DNA of 64,000 nt. Origin: Phycisphaerae bacterium RAS2 (GTDB taxonomy: Bacteria > Planctomycetota > Phycisphaerae > UBA1845 > UTPLA1). Position numbers and translations under genes: made by a program. This document shows, piece after piece, positions 41,090 through 50,535 of the stretch; position 1 is the first letter of the stretch; each line of letters begins with the position of its first letter. The stretch spans positions 1,984,001-2,048,000 of the forward strand of contig CP036352.1 in the NCBI GenBank assembly GCA_007753915.1. The letters are read 5' to 3'. The notes below the pieces were generated by a model that had not been told where the DNA came from, did no database searches, and worked only from the letters and a program-made list of their open reading frames with translations.

Positions 41090-42034
41090 ATGAGTCGCAT
41101 GAGACATCGAGTATGCGGTTGTTTATTGGGTGCGGCGGCTGCGTGGTGCATGGTCGGGGCCATGTGGCAGCCGACGGCGAACGAGAGCGACTCGCGGGCC
41201 GCGCCGGCCTACTTCTTGGTGCAAGACCCGCCGCAGCCGACATCCGGCCCTGGCGACGAAGCCGACGAAGAAGCGATGCGTGCGATGTTCGAGGGACCGT
41301 ATCGCGTCGAGGAGCGCAAGCTGACGAATAAGGAAATCAGCCGGATTCGCTACATGGAGCTGCGCGGCATGCGCATGCGCACGACGCAGCCAGACCGCGT
41401 GACGGTCAAGGTGCCGCGCGAGATTGTGGACGAGTTCCTCGTGAGCATGGAAGGCCACCCCGATTTTGCCGAGGAGCGCAACCGGCGCGATTTCCTTAAG
41501 CAGACGCCGCCGCAGAAACTCCACGCGATCGCGTTTTACAAGCGCGAGGAGTTCGCCGACAAAGTGGAAATCCTGACCGATCCGGAAGTCTATGCGGAGT
41601 TCAAACGCAACGTTCTGCCGCCGATTCTGCGGAGTTGCGCGACGTCCGGCTGTCATGGCCCCGGCGCACCGGTTGACCAGGTAAAGTTTCGATTGTTCAA
41701 GGATCCCAAGAAGACCAACAGCGCGCTGTATGGTAATTTCATCTTATTGAACGAGCTGGGGCACAAGGGCCGGCCGCTCATCAACCGCGCGCAAGTGTCC
41801 AATTCGTTGATGCTGACCTACCTGCTGCCCGAATCGGAAGTGCGACCCGAGCTGCGTCACCCCGGCAACATCAAGCTGAAGCCACTGTTCCGCAGCCGCA
41901 GCGCGATGGGGTTCAAGCGCATCGAGGCGTGGATCGCTTCATTGCGCAATCCGCCCAGCGATTACGGCGTGCACCTCGTGCATCGCGGTGAGACCGACGC
42001 GCCGCCGGGGCCGGGCGATCAGTTCCTGCCGTAA
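41090..42034 (+). CDS. Secreted protein with one cytochrome-c-like CxxxxCH motif
   Basis: This 314-residue protein has an N-terminal signal-like stretch (RVCGCLLGAAAAWCMVGAMW). The middle contains ILRSCATSGCHGPGAPVD, a CATSGCH haem-c-like motif (C-x4-CH rather than C-x2-CH), in a context typical of planctomycete cytochrome-like proteins. The remainder (KTNSALYGNFILLNELG, LLPESEVRPELRHPG) resembles their downstream segments. ATG 41090 or 41099 is the likely start. An electron-transfer or haem-binding role is tentative. Confidence 0.6.
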   Translation: MSRMRHRVCGCLLGAAAAWCMVGAMWQPTANESDSRAAPAYFLVQDPPQPTSGPGDEADEEAMRAMFEGPYRVEERKLTNKEISRIRYMELRGMRMRTTQPDRVTVKVPREIVDEFLVSMEGHPDFAEERNRRDFLKQTPPQKLHAIAFYKREEFADKVEILTDPEVYAEFKRNVLPPILRSCATSGCHGPGAPVDQVKFRLFKDPKKTNSALYGNFILLNELGHKGRPLINRAQVSNSLMLTYLLPESEVRPELRHPGNIKLKPLFRSRSAMGFKRIEAWIASLRNPPSDYGVHLVHRGETDAPPGPGDQFLP

Positions 42035-42062
42035 GATCGAGAATCCTTCTAAGAAACTCTCA

Positions 42063-43901
42063 TCACGTGCCCGAAGGCTGCGAGGATGGCGGCGGGGCGG
42101 AAGCTGCACTCTCTGTCGGCTGGGAAGTCGGCGGCTGCGCGGATTGGGACGTTGCCGCGACAGATGAGGGCTGACTCGACGCAGGCTGGCTTGTTGCCTG
42201 ATTTGCCAAGGCGGCGCGGATCGCGCTGTCCTGAAGCATCTGGAGAATGCGCTGGTATTCTGCAGACTCGGTTGCCGGTTGGGAAGCGGTGCTGCTGTAC
42301 TGCGACGGGCGTGGGCTGGCGAGCGGTCGATCAAACTCTTCAACGTTCGGCGTCTTGAATGAAGTCGAATCACTTTCCGACGTCGCCGGAACGTTGCTCG
42401 CGATGAATGCCAGCAAGCTGACCACTTGCTCGTCACGTGTCTTCCCGGAGATCGACCGCATGAATTGTGCGAGCTTGGCTTCCTGGGGATCAAGGGTACC
42501 CAGAACGACATCGGTGACAGCGCTGGACCCGCCGCCGCCTTGTTTCACTAGTTCCTGAATCGCGGCGTCCTTCTTGGCCGAGTCTTCTTCGATTCGCGCC
42601 AAGCGTTCGTGCAATCCCTCTTTTTCCGTGCTGACGCGAGAAAACTGCCGCACGGTCCACCACGAAATGCCGAACATCGCCAGCAGGCCGGCGCAGACGC
42701 CGACCAGCGCCCGATGCTTGAGAACGGCCTTCTTTAGTAGATAAGTACCGGTCGCCTGTTTTGCCGAAATCGGCTCGCCGGCGAGGTAGTGGCGAACGTC
42801 CTGCGCAAAGCCATCTACCGATTGATAGCGATTGTCCTTGTTCTTCTCGAGCGCCTTCAGCGCGATGGCCGCGAGCTCCGCGTCGATTTTCGGGTTGTGC
42901 TTGGTTGGGAAGGTCGGTTCGGCATGGGCAATGTTCTGCAGGGCCTTGCCGATGGCGCCGCTCGTGTCGTAAGGCAGTTTCTTGCAGACCGCCTCGTACA
43001 GCACGACGCCGAGCGAATAGACATCCGTACGAATATCGACGCTGTTCGGATCGGCCGAAGCCTGCTCCGGCGACATGTACGCCGGCGTGCCGATGATCGG
43101 CGCCGAGATCGACGTGGTCACGTCGCCCAGCGCGCCGCTCTTTGCCAGGCCGAAATCGAGGATGTGCGGCTCGCCCTCGCCGTCGACGAGAATGTTCGAC
43201 GGCTTCAGGTCGCGATGCACCACGCCGCGCTGATGGGCATAGCCCACGGCCGCGAACACCTTCAGCATCAATTGCAGTGAGTCGCGGATCGAGAGATTGT
43301 GCACGCGCAGGTAGTCGCTCAACGGAAGCCCGTAGATGAACTCCATTGCGTAGTACATGCGGCCGTCGGACGTGCCGCTGTCGTAAATCGGGATGATGTT
43401 CGGGTGACGCAGACCCGCGGCGAGCGAAATCTCGCGCTCAAACCTCCGCCGCGCCATCTCCGTCGCGAACGGTCCTTCCAGCAACACCTTCAGCGCCACG
43501 ACGCGCCGCGTGGAAATTTGAATCGCGCGATAGACCAGGCCCATGCCGCCGCGACCAATCGGCTTCTGCACTTCGTAGCCGGCGACCGTGGGGATCGGCT
43601 GATTCGATTCGCCGCCGTTCGAGCGGGCCGACGATCCGCCGAAGTGACCTTCCATCGGCCGAGCGAGCGTGTCGTCCGCCGACGAGGACGCGCCGGATTT
43701 GCTTAGCGGTTCAAGGAGGTGCAACCCGCGCAGATGCTCGCGCAGCACGTCGGCATGCTGCGGATTCTCCGCGAGGAACGAGTCTTCGGAGATCGGCTCG
43801 CCGCGCGAACGCCGATCGAAGAACTCGTTAATCAGCTCTCCCAGGCGTTCGTCGAGCGCGTCATCCGGGGAATCTGCGGGTTGCGGGTCTGCGGGATTCA
43901 T
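42063..43901 (-). CDS. Membrane-anchored serine/threonine protein kinase
   Basis: This 612-residue protein has a kinase domain at about residues 105-370: the Gly loop IGRGGMGLVYRA, catalytic HRDLKPSN, ILDFGLAK and TPAYMSPEQA. One membrane segment follows near residue 405 (ALVGVCAGLLAMFGISWW), then a short coiled coil. The outer domain is Ser/Gln/Pro-rich low complexity (ATSQPASSQPSS), about 100 residues. The N-terminal 100 residues resemble planctomycete kinases with an anti-sigma-like leader. It is divergent from the ECF sigma gene, a common planctomycete pairing. Confidence 0.93.
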   Translation of the reverse strand: MNPADPQPADSPDDALDERLGELINEFFDRRSRGEPISEDSFLAENPQHADVLREHLRGLHLLEPLSKSGASSSADDTLARPMEGHFGGSSARSNGGESNQPIPTVAGYEVQKPIGRGGMGLVYRAIQISTRRVVALKVLLEGPFATEMARRRFEREISLAAGLRHPNIIPIYDSGTSDGRMYYAMEFIYGLPLSDYLRVHNLSIRDSLQLMLKVFAAVGYAHQRGVVHRDLKPSNILVDGEGEPHILDFGLAKSGALGDVTTSISAPIIGTPAYMSPEQASADPNSVDIRTDVYSLGVVLYEAVCKKLPYDTSGAIGKALQNIAHAEPTFPTKHNPKIDAELAAIALKALEKNKDNRYQSVDGFAQDVRHYLAGEPISAKQATGTYLLKKAVLKHRALVGVCAGLLAMFGISWWTVRQFSRVSTEKEGLHERLARIEEDSAKKDAAIQELVKQGGGGSSAVTDVVLGTLDPQEAKLAQFMRSISGKTRDEQVVSLLAFIASNVPATSESDSTSFKTPNVEEFDRPLASPRPSQYSSTASQPATESAEYQRILQMLQDSAIRAALANQATSQPASSQPSSVAATSQSAQPPTSQPTESAASAPPPSSQPSGT

Positions 43902-44236
43902 TCCGTTTCGGCACCGTCGGCGCTGGCCCGGTTGTTCAGGCTGGGGCGCGGATCCTCTCTCCTATAAGTGTTGCACCAAACCGGCGGTTCGTTCAATGGA
44001 AAATCGCATCCGTCTTTCGCGGCGAGGTCGGGAGTGTAAACCACCGGGGCAATTAGGGTTATGCCTTGCCCGAATCCGCAATTGGCGATTACAATTGTGC
44101 AGGATTATCACAACCACCGGCCTTTTCTCGCTCCCAGAAGTCCATTTCCGGCTTGCGCCCTATTCTAGGCCGGTTCGGTCGGGATGCCGATGACGAAGGC
44201 ATTGACGGCAGACACGCTTCAATCACGGGGTCGCCC
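43902..44236. other. Divergent intergenic region between kinase and sigma factor genes
   Basis: These 335 bases should hold the promoters of both divergent genes. An open frame in register with the sigma gene extends left to a TTG at 44066, but the sequence before residue LSDSTETK is not family-like. I see no clear promoter consensus, which would be expected if an ECF sigma factor controls the region. Confidence 0.45.
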
Positions 44237-44866
44237 TTGTCCGACTCGACCGAAACGAAGATTCTCATCCAGCGTGCTCGAAAGGGCAACGAGGAAGCAA
44301 CCCAGCGCTTGCTCGTGATGTACCATCCGCGCTTGCGTGCTCGCCTGCTGCGTCAAATGGACGCCACGATGAAGGCGCGGATCGAGCCGGAGGACATCCT
44401 CCAACAGGTGTATCTGGAGACGTTCCGCGCCATCGATCAGTTCGAGTACCAGGGCAAGGATTCTTTTCTCCGCTGGATGTACGCCATTCTCGACCGAAAA
44501 CTGATCGACGAGCACCGCGCCATGCGGGCCGACCGACGCGACGTGCGCCGCGAGGTGAAGCAGGCTCCGCAAACCGCCGGTCAGACCAGTTACGTCGATC
44601 TCATGGCACGCATCATGTCGCAAACCGGCACGCCCAGCCAGGCCGTGCGGCGGGATGAAGCGATCGATGTCCTGGCCGAGTGCATCGCGGCGTTGCCCGA
44701 TCATTATCGCGATGTGATCCAGATGAGATTCATCGAAGGGCGGCCGGTGTCGGAAGTGGCGAAGCAACTCAAGCGATCCATCGGATCGATTCATATGATC
44801 TGCCATCGGGCGCTTCGTCATCTGCGAGAAGAGGCCGAGCGCATGGGGATTCATCGCGATTTTTGA
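44237..44866 (+). CDS. ECF-type RNA polymerase sigma factor
   Basis: This protein of about 209 residues has region 2 (VMYHPRLRARLLRQMDATMK, PEDILQQVYLETFRAIDQFE, FLRWMYAILDRKLIDEHR) and region 4 (ALPDHYRDVIQMRFIEGRPV then HTH VAKQLKRSIGSIHMICHRAL). This is the planctomycete ECF type. The start is uncertain: TTG 44237 gives a sensible N-terminus, while the frame is open from 44066. Its 3' end overlaps the convergent sulfate transporter gene by 16 bases. Confidence 0.88.
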   Translation: MSDSTETKILIQRARKGNEEATQRLLVMYHPRLRARLLRQMDATMKARIEPEDILQQVYLETFRAIDQFEYQGKDSFLRWMYAILDRKLIDEHRAMRADRRDVRREVKQAPQTAGQTSYVDLMARIMSQTGTPSQAVRRDEAIDVLAECIAALPDHYRDVIQMRFIEGRPVSEVAKQLKRSIGSIHMICHRALRHLREEAERMGIHRDF

Positions 44867-46665
44867 GTACCGGCATCGCCGACCGGGATAACGCCGCTGC
44901 GGCCCGAGAGCGATCGGCGCGGCAGGTCGCGCGCCTTGCGCAGCGCCTCTTCCATCGTGCCGTAGATGGACAGCCATTCGTGGCGGCCCTTCCAGCCGGC
45001 CTTTGCCATGAGCTTAAGCACGGGCGGCCGCGCTCCGCCGATGATGACGTTTGCACCGGCGCGGCGGAGCTTCTCCATTGCCGATTCGAGATTGACCAGG
45101 CCGGTCGCATCCATGACCGGAACCGAAACCATGTCCAGCACGACGGTGCGGATGCCGCGTTCAACGGTGCGCAGGGAACTCATGGCCTTTTGAGCAGCGC
45201 CGAAGAACAGCGGCCCCGCGATTTCATAGATCACGACGTCGGGCGGCAACGCCTCCTGCCGCGCGAGCGGATGCGAAGAGACGAGTTGCACCGTGGAGAC
45301 CTCGGCCATGCGCCGCATGAACAGCAGCGCTGCCAGCACGACACCGGCGCCCACGGCGATCATCATGTCGAACAGCACGGTCAGCGCGAAGCAAGTGACC
45401 AGCACGAGGACGTCGGCTGCGGGGGCGACACGGATTACGTGGAAAAAATGTTTGGCTTCGCTCATGTTCCACGCGACCACGAGCAGCAATGCCGCCATCG
45501 AAGCCATCGGCAGATATCCCAGGAGCGGCGCCAGCAACAGGACCGCCAACAGGATAAAAATGGCGTGAGTCAGGGAAGCGACCGGAGATCGAGCGCCCGA
45601 TCGGATGTTGGTTGCGGTCCGGGCGATCGCCCCCGTCGCAGCAATTCCACCGAAAAAGGGCGATGCGATGTTGCCGATGCCCTGTGCAATCAACTCCGCG
45701 TCGGGATTGTGCTTCTCGCCGGTCATGCCGTCGGCGACGACGGCCGACAGCAGCGACTCGATCGCCCCGAGCATGGCAATGGCGAAGGCCGGCCCGATCA
45801 GCGCGCGGAGGGTTGCCAGCGAAAGCGTGAAGTCTCCGCCGCTTGGCCCCGGCGCGTTCCACGGCCAGATCGGAACGGGGGGAAGTTGCGGCACGCCGGC
45901 ATGGGTGACGCCGTCGAGTGTGTATGAAAAACGACTGGCGATCGTGTCGATCTCAACGCCCGTGCCGAAGCGACAGGCGAAGTAGGCAGCGACCGACGCC
46001 ATCGGCAGTGCAACGAACGGTGAAGGAATCCGCCGCGTGATCTTCGGCAAGAGAACGAGCACCGCGAGTGTGAGCAACCCGATGAGCAGATCGGGGCGGT
46101 GAAATCGCGGCACCGCCTGAGCCAGTGCCTGAACGCGTTCATGAAAATGCTCCGGCATGTGCTCGATCTTCAGTCCAAAGAAATCGCGCACCTGCATTGT
46201 TGCGATGACGACGGCGATGCCGGAGGTAAAGCCCGTCGTGACCGGATAGGGAATGAACTCAATGAGTTGTCCCAGCCGCATGGCGCCGGCAATCACCAGC
46301 AACACACCGGCCATCATCGTGGCAACCATCAGCCCGCCAAGGCCGAATTGCAGCGCGATCGGCGCGAGGATGACAACAAACGCTGCGGTCGGCCCTGAGA
46401 CCTGCACCGGAGAGCCGCCCAGAAGGGCGATGAGTCCACCGGCGACGATGGCCGTGTACAGCCCGTGCTGCGGCGGGACGCCTGATGCGATGGCCAGCGC
46501 CATCGAGAGCGGCAGGGCGACGACGCCAACCACAAGTCCAGCCAGGATGTCGCGTTTCAGATCCGGAGCGTGATAGCCCCGAGCGAGGCTGCCGCGAAGC
46601 GCGGGCGCGATCCGCATCCGATGAGTCGGAAGACTGGAAACGGAGGCACGGTAACGGTGCGGCAC
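44851..46665 (-). CDS. SulP-family anion transporter with STAS domain
   Basis: This 604-residue membrane protein has about 10-12 predicted segments. The SulP signature is present (DILAGLVVGVVALPLSMALA, GSPVQVSGPTAAFVVI, GIGNIASPFFGGIAATGAIA). A C-terminal STAS domain (VIYEIAGPLFFGAAQKAMSS .. VPVMDATGLVNLESAMEKL) completes the family architecture. It may import sulfate, bicarbonate or another anion; sequence alone does not decide. ATG 46617 is an alternative start. Confidence 0.92.
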   Translation of the reverse strand: MPHRYRASVSSLPTHRMRIAPALRGSLARGYHAPDLKRDILAGLVVGVVALPLSMALAIASGVPPQHGLYTAIVAGGLIALLGGSPVQVSGPTAAFVVILAPIALQFGLGGLMVATMMAGVLLVIAGAMRLGQLIEFIPYPVTTGFTSGIAVVIATMQVRDFFGLKIEHMPEHFHERVQALAQAVPRFHRPDLLIGLLTLAVLVLLPKITRRIPSPFVALPMASVAAYFACRFGTGVEIDTIASRFSYTLDGVTHAGVPQLPPVPIWPWNAPGPSGGDFTLSLATLRALIGPAFAIAMLGAIESLLSAVVADGMTGEKHNPDAELIAQGIGNIASPFFGGIAATGAIARTATNIRSGARSPVASLTHAIFILLAVLLLAPLLGYLPMASMAALLLVVAWNMSEAKHFFHVIRVAPAADVLVLVTCFALTVLFDMMIAVGAGVVLAALLFMRRMAEVSTVQLVSSHPLARQEALPPDVVIYEIAGPLFFGAAQKAMSSLRTVERGIRTVVLDMVSVPVMDATGLVNLESAMEKLRRAGANVIIGGARPPVLKLMAKAGWKGRHEWLSIYGTMEEALRKARDLPRRSLSGRSGVIPVGDAGTQKSR

Positions 46666-46884
46666 GCTACGGCACTTTCAGGAGCATGGTCTCCGGCTCG
46701 CTCGCGAGGAAGAATGCGACCAGTTCACCGTCGCACTCGACCACGTGTTGCTTGCCGAACACCCTCCTTGACATGCATCGACAGGTCCGGTAAGACACTT
46801 TAGCGAGGTCGCTTTGGGATCGGCGACTCGGTGCGTGTCGCAGAAGCGCCACGCAAACTCAAAACTGTTATGAGGATCGCTCGC

Positions 46885-47016
46885 ATGTTGGCCAACCTTC
46901 TCATGCTTGCTCAAGACGACGGCGCGGTGTTCACGATGCGGAATGGCCTCCTGGTGCTTCTGATCGTCGGGATTCTTGTCGGTTACAAAATCTATAAGAA
47001 CAAGACGATGGGGTAA
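46885..47016 (+). CDS. Small single-span membrane protein
   Basis: This 43-residue protein has one membrane helix (MRNGLLVLLIVGILVGYKIY) and a basic end KNKTMG. GAGG lies about 9 bases before ATG 46885; ATG 46870 is an alternative. No family is recognised. Coding is supported by the clean helix with positive-inside end and the ribosome-binding site. Confidence 0.5.
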   Translation: MLANLLMLAQDDGAVFTMRNGLLVLLIVGILVGYKIYKNKTMG

Positions 47017-47092
47017 TCCCCATTGCGGGCATTCGGCAGCCTGTCGCGCGCAACCGCATGATGGCGCGATGGAAGGTCCGTTGCAATCGTTG

Positions 47093-47758
47093 CTAGCGGC
47101 TGGCGTCGTGCGGATGCCATTGCAGCGGGCATCCCTCGCAATTCGCTCGTGTCTTGCAATGGCTTTTTGCCACTTTCACGATCAATGCGTGGTATTCGTT
47201 GTACAATTGCGCATTGGCCGGAATGCTGCGCTCAAATAATGATTGGGTCTTATGGTAGTCAGGCTTGTCTTCGATCAGGCCGTGGCGACGAATCACCCTA
47301 TGGGTGTACGCATCCACGACGAAGCTCGGCTTGCACAGTGCGTAAACGAGGATCGAGTCCGCCGTCTCCGGTCCAATTCCATTCACTTCCAGCAGCGCCT
47401 TGCGTGCGGCGGCTTTATCGAGGCGTCCGAGTCGTGTCAGGCTGCCTCCGTGATGCTTCCATAGCCATGTGACGAAGCATTTGAGTCGCTTCGCTTTGAC
47501 GTTGAAATAGCCTGCCGGCTTGATCAACGCCGCGAGCTGGTGCGTGCTTATGTCTCGCAGCGCACGCCAGGACAAAAGCCGGGCGGCCTTCAGGTTTGCG
47601 ATGGCCTTCTCGACGTTGCGCCAGTTTGTGTTCTGCGTCAGAATCGCGCCGACCACGACCTCGGTGGGTGAATCACCCGGCCACCAGCCTTGCGATCCGT
47701 AGGCGCGCAGCAGCTCGCGATAAAAGCGGCGTATCACTTTTGCAACGGCGTCGGCCAT
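47093..47758 (-). CDS. Endonuclease III-like HhH-GPD DNA glycosylase
   Basis: This 221-residue protein of the HhH-GPD superfamily has VGAILTQNTNWRNVEKAIAN, the helix-hairpin-helix LLEVNGIGPETADSILVYAL and the catalytic Asp in FVVDAYTHRVIRR. Three C-terminal cysteines (CKTRANCEGC) suggest an iron-sulfur cluster with a fourth ligand not obvious. It resembles the endonuclease III subgroup including the Helicobacter 3-methyladenine glycosylase. It acts in base-excision repair. ATG 47758 is preferred over 47785. Confidence 0.85.
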   Translation of the reverse strand: MADAVAKVIRRFYRELLRAYGSQGWWPGDSPTEVVVGAILTQNTNWRNVEKAIANLKAARLLSWRALRDISTHQLAALIKPAGYFNVKAKRLKCFVTWLWKHHGGSLTRLGRLDKAAARKALLEVNGIGPETADSILVYALCKPSFVVDAYTHRVIRRHGLIEDKPDYHKTQSLFERSIPANAQLYNEYHALIVKVAKSHCKTRANCEGCPLQWHPHDASR

Positions 47759-47822
47759 GCAATTCGAGCTTGACGGGTGCCACATTGCGGACTGCTACCG
47801 CGCCGGGTAATGATACCCGCTT

Positions 47823-48647
47823 ATGCCTCGTCGCGCTGCCCGACGCAAGCCTCCCGCAACGCTTCCGAAACGTCCGGCCAAGCGCCGAGATTCGGAGCCG
47901 GCGCGCTATTGGGAGGTGACGCAGCGACCACTTCAATGCCTCGCCTTCCTCGCGCCGATGATCGCCGCGTACGAACTCGGCATGATCTGGTTGCACGGCA
48001 GCGCGTTGCATCAGCAGCGGCCGTTCCTCGCGGCGCAACAGTTGCTTCAATGGTTTTTCAGTCTCTTTGGCGTTACGGGCTACTACCTGCCCGGCGCGGC
48101 GCTCATTGCAGTGCTGCTTTTCTGGCACCTTGCAAGCCGGCATCCGTGGAAGGTCGAGGGCTGGCCCTTGGGCGGGATGGCGGGCGAGAGCGTCTTGCTG
48201 GCGATTCCATTGTTGTTACTGAACGATTGGATTCCCGGGCTGGCCGCGAGGTCGGCGTTCGCAATGGCGGGATCGCCAAGCGGCACTGTATTGCTTCAAG
48301 CGTCCGGCAATTCGGCAAGCCAATTGGACGATTTGCTGCTAAGCGTCGGGGCGGGGTTGTACGAAGAGCTTGTTTTTCGGCTCATGATCATTTCCTTGCT
48401 GACGCTCCTGATTACCGATGTGGGCCGTGTGCGGCAATCAATCGGCGTCGCCTCGGCGGTCATCGTTTCCTCGCTATTGTTCGCCGCGCACCACTATTCC
48501 CCGATCGGGGCCGAAGAGTTCACCACCGGAGGATTTGCATTTCGCAGTGCGGCGGGGGGGTATCTCGCGGGCGTTTATGTACTACGCGGCTTCGGCCTTG
48601 CCGTTGGCTGCCACGTTGTTTATGACGTGATGGCGTTTCTGATTTGA
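47823..48647 (+). CDS. CPBP-family intramembrane metalloprotease
   Basis: This 274-residue multi-span protein has the CPBP/CAAX-protease motifs: EELVFR (YEELVFRLMI) near residue 180, a His pair at FAAHHYS, and a final HVVYD. The N-terminal 25 residues are strongly basic. Its substrate is unknown. It is divergent from the glycosylase gene. Confidence 0.87.
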   Translation: MPRRAARRKPPATLPKRPAKRRDSEPARYWEVTQRPLQCLAFLAPMIAAYELGMIWLHGSALHQQRPFLAAQQLLQWFFSLFGVTGYYLPGAALIAVLLFWHLASRHPWKVEGWPLGGMAGESVLLAIPLLLLNDWIPGLAARSAFAMAGSPSGTVLLQASGNSASQLDDLLLSVGAGLYEELVFRLMIISLLTLLITDVGRVRQSIGVASAVIVSSLLFAAHHYSPIGAEEFTTGGFAFRSAAGGYLAGVYVLRGFGLAVGCHVVYDVMAFLI

Positions 48648-48713
48648 TCGGTGCAGGAAATTCGCATTTGAGGAACACGGCCCCTCACGTTGCGATTCGG
48701 CAGCCTCGGGCGC

Positions 48714-48746
48714 AAAAAAAAGGAGCGCACCGTTCGATGCGCTCCT
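48714..48746 (-). terminator. Rho-independent terminator of the CHRD gene
   Basis: On the minus strand AGGAGCGCA pairs with TGCGCTCCT around an eight-base loop and is followed by eight T residues. It lies 38 bases past the CHRD gene stop. It may also act against the CPBP transcript arriving from the left. Confidence 0.85.
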
Positions 48747-48783
48747 GTCGATTCTGGATTTCCCACAGAAACAGCGGGGCGAA

Positions 48784-49281
48784 TTACCTGCGCCGTGAGC
48801 GACGGGCGACGATGCCCAATGCGCCAAGCCCCAGAAGCAGCGCGGTGGTCGGCTCGGGAACAATCTGCCCGCGAATTTCTCCAGCGGGTCGGAACGTCGA
48901 ATGCAGATTCACATAGGTCAAACCGTCGAGGACATGCTGGAGGACGGTCGGCGTAAACGTGCCGCTGCCTGTGATCGTTCCACTCGATGCCGGCGTGAAT
49001 GACAGTCCAACGAGGACGCCGGCCGGGACGCCCGGAAGCGCCGGGCCGTGAATGTGCGCGTTGTTCGCAGTTCCGATCAGGCCGCTGAAATTGCAGAGCA
49101 GGTTCCAGTCACCGGTGACATCGTCGAAGTCGAGCTGGCAATCTCCGGTTCCGGGGGTGGCGACCGGCGGCGTTTCCTGGAGACCGTCCAGCGGAAACGT
49201 CCAGCTCAGGGGAGCCGCCGTCGTGATGGATGCGATTGACAAGCACACAAGCGTCGAAAAGGCAAGAGCGCGAGTTTTCAT
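48784..49281 (-). CDS. Secreted CHRD-domain protein with PEP-CTERM sorting tag
   Basis: This 165-residue protein has a signal peptide (MKTRALAFSTLVCLSIASIT) and a CHRD domain (LDGLQETPPVATPGTG, NAHIHGPALPGVPAGVLV, YVNLHSTFRPAGEIRGQI). The C-terminal PEP-CTERM signal is VPEPTTALLLGLGALGIVAR followed by RSRRR. This implies an exosortase system elsewhere in the genome and surface or extracellular-matrix delivery. Confidence 0.93.
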   Translation of the reverse strand: MKTRALAFSTLVCLSIASITTAAPLSWTFPLDGLQETPPVATPGTGDCQLDFDDVTGDWNLLCNFSGLIGTANNAHIHGPALPGVPAGVLVGLSFTPASSGTITGSGTFTPTVLQHVLDGLTYVNLHSTFRPAGEIRGQIVPEPTTALLLGLGALGIVARRSRRR

Positions 49282-49724
49282 CGATCAACTCCCAACTAAA
49301 GCAGATGCACGCCCCAATCGAATGCCGATTGGGACTGAACCGGGGCCAAGTATAACTCAAATCTAACCGCGATGTCAATTGTCCTGTGCCGGGCGGACCT
49401 CGTAAAGATTGGCGTGCCATCGGTTGTCTAAGCACACCCTTGTCTCATTCTTGGGACAGAAAATACCCTCGCCGCGGTTTCATGGCCCCCCAGAATCTGG
49501 GTTTGGACTGCTTGTGGAATGATTTGGAACGTTCCATGATTCCTAAGAGGGGTGAACGCCCAGGTTTATGCCCAGTGCGACATGGTTCACATCCGAATTG
49601 ATCCTGTGTGGTCAATAGGGGCTGTGAATTCTCTGCATATCGCGGGACTGGACGAGTAAACGGGCTCGCCGTATAGTCTTTCCCCCACGGGCGTTGTCGC
49701 ACAGGCCCTGTGGAATGAGCCCGG
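49282..49724. other. Intergenic region with a palindromic element
   Basis: There is no convincing gene in about 440 bases. TGGAACGTTCCA at 49525-49536 is a perfect 12-base palindrome within a wider imperfect one (GGAATGAT .. ATGATTCC, 49516-49543). TGTCTCATTCTTGGGACA near 49440 is a second imperfect inverted repeat. Promoters for the CHRD gene (minus) and tRNA-Tyr (plus) should lie here, but no consensus is clear. Confidence 0.4.
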
Positions 49725-49804
49725 GCGTGTGTCCGAGTGGCCAAAGGAGACGGGCTGTAAACCCGTTGGCTCTGCCTTCGCTGGTTCGAATCCAGCCGCG
49801 CCCA
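49725..49804 (+). tRNA. tRNA-Tyr (anticodon GUA)
   Basis: The acceptor stem is GGGCGTG with CGCGCCC (one G-U). The anticodon arm is ACGGG-CTGTAAA-CCCGT, giving GUA. A medium variable arm contains a GGC/GCC stem, and the T-arm is GCTGG-TTCGAAT-CCAGC. The discriminator A is followed by TCG, so CCA is not encoded and must be added enzymatically. Confidence 0.96.
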
Positions 49805-49914
49805 ATCGAAGTCTCTTGTTTCTCGCCGTGGAGGGATTGCCGCGGCCGATTTGCCTCTGCTTCCGGGCCGGCCGGGCGAATCCGACGCTTTGGGCAAAGG
49901 ATGCCACCGGTCGA

Positions 49915-50520
49915 ATGAACCTTCCCAACCAGATCACCCTGGCTCGACTGGTTCTGGCGATCGTGTTTTTCTGTCTGCTTGGTGCGTTTGAATGGCCTCG
50001 CCGGGTCGATCAGGCCTGGATGATCGAGGCTGCTTTCTGGCTCTTCATCGTCGCGGCGCTGTCGGACATCCTTGACGGCTACCTCGCGCGCAAACAGAAC
50101 CAGGTCACCTCGTTCGGGCGCATTCTCGATCCGTTTGTTGACAAAATTCTTGTTTGCGGCGGGTTCATCCTGTTCCTGGGGCCGGGCTTTCACGATGAAC
50201 GGGGGCTCGCTGTCACTGGACTGGCCCCGTGGATGGTGGTGGTCATGATCGCGCGGGAGTTTCTCGTCACGAGCCTGCGCGGGTTCAGCGAGGCCGCCGG
50301 CACGCCTTACGCGGCCAACCTCTGGGGCAAAGTCAAGATGCTGCTTCAGTCGATCACGATTCCGCTCATTCTCAAGTCCATCCACGCGTGGCGCGACATC
50401 GAGTGGATTACAACGGCGCGCACGATCATGATCTGGCTCACCGTCGCCGTGACGATTCTTAGCGTCGGGTCGTACCTTGCTGCGTCGCGGCAGGCGCTCT
50501 CGCAGCGTGCCCGCGGTTAG
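49915..50520 (+). CDS. pgsA: CDP-diacylglycerol--glycerol-3-phosphate 3-phosphatidyltransferase
   Basis: This 201-residue CDP-alcohol phosphatidyltransferase starts MNLPNQITLARL. It has the signature SDILDGYLARKQNQVTSFGR-ILDPFVDK (D-G-x2-A-R-x8-G-x3-D-x3-D) in the first cytoplasmic loop region, and four or five membrane segments. It makes phosphatidylglycerol phosphate. ATG 49915 fits the family start. It is followed after 15 bases by uppP. Confidence 0.93.
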   Translation: MNLPNQITLARLVLAIVFFCLLGAFEWPRRVDQAWMIEAAFWLFIVAALSDILDGYLARKQNQVTSFGRILDPFVDKILVCGGFILFLGPGFHDERGLAVTGLAPWMVVVMIAREFLVTSLRGFSEAAGTPYAANLWGKVKMLLQSITIPLILKSIHAWRDIEWITTARTIMIWLTVAVTILSVGSYLAASRQALSQRARG

Positions 50521-50535
50521 CATCGGAGCGCGCCC

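Noticed and set aside
49445-49937. Minus-strand frames across tRNA-Tyr and the pgsA start
   Set aside because: They read through a clear tRNA gene in antisense and have no independent support.
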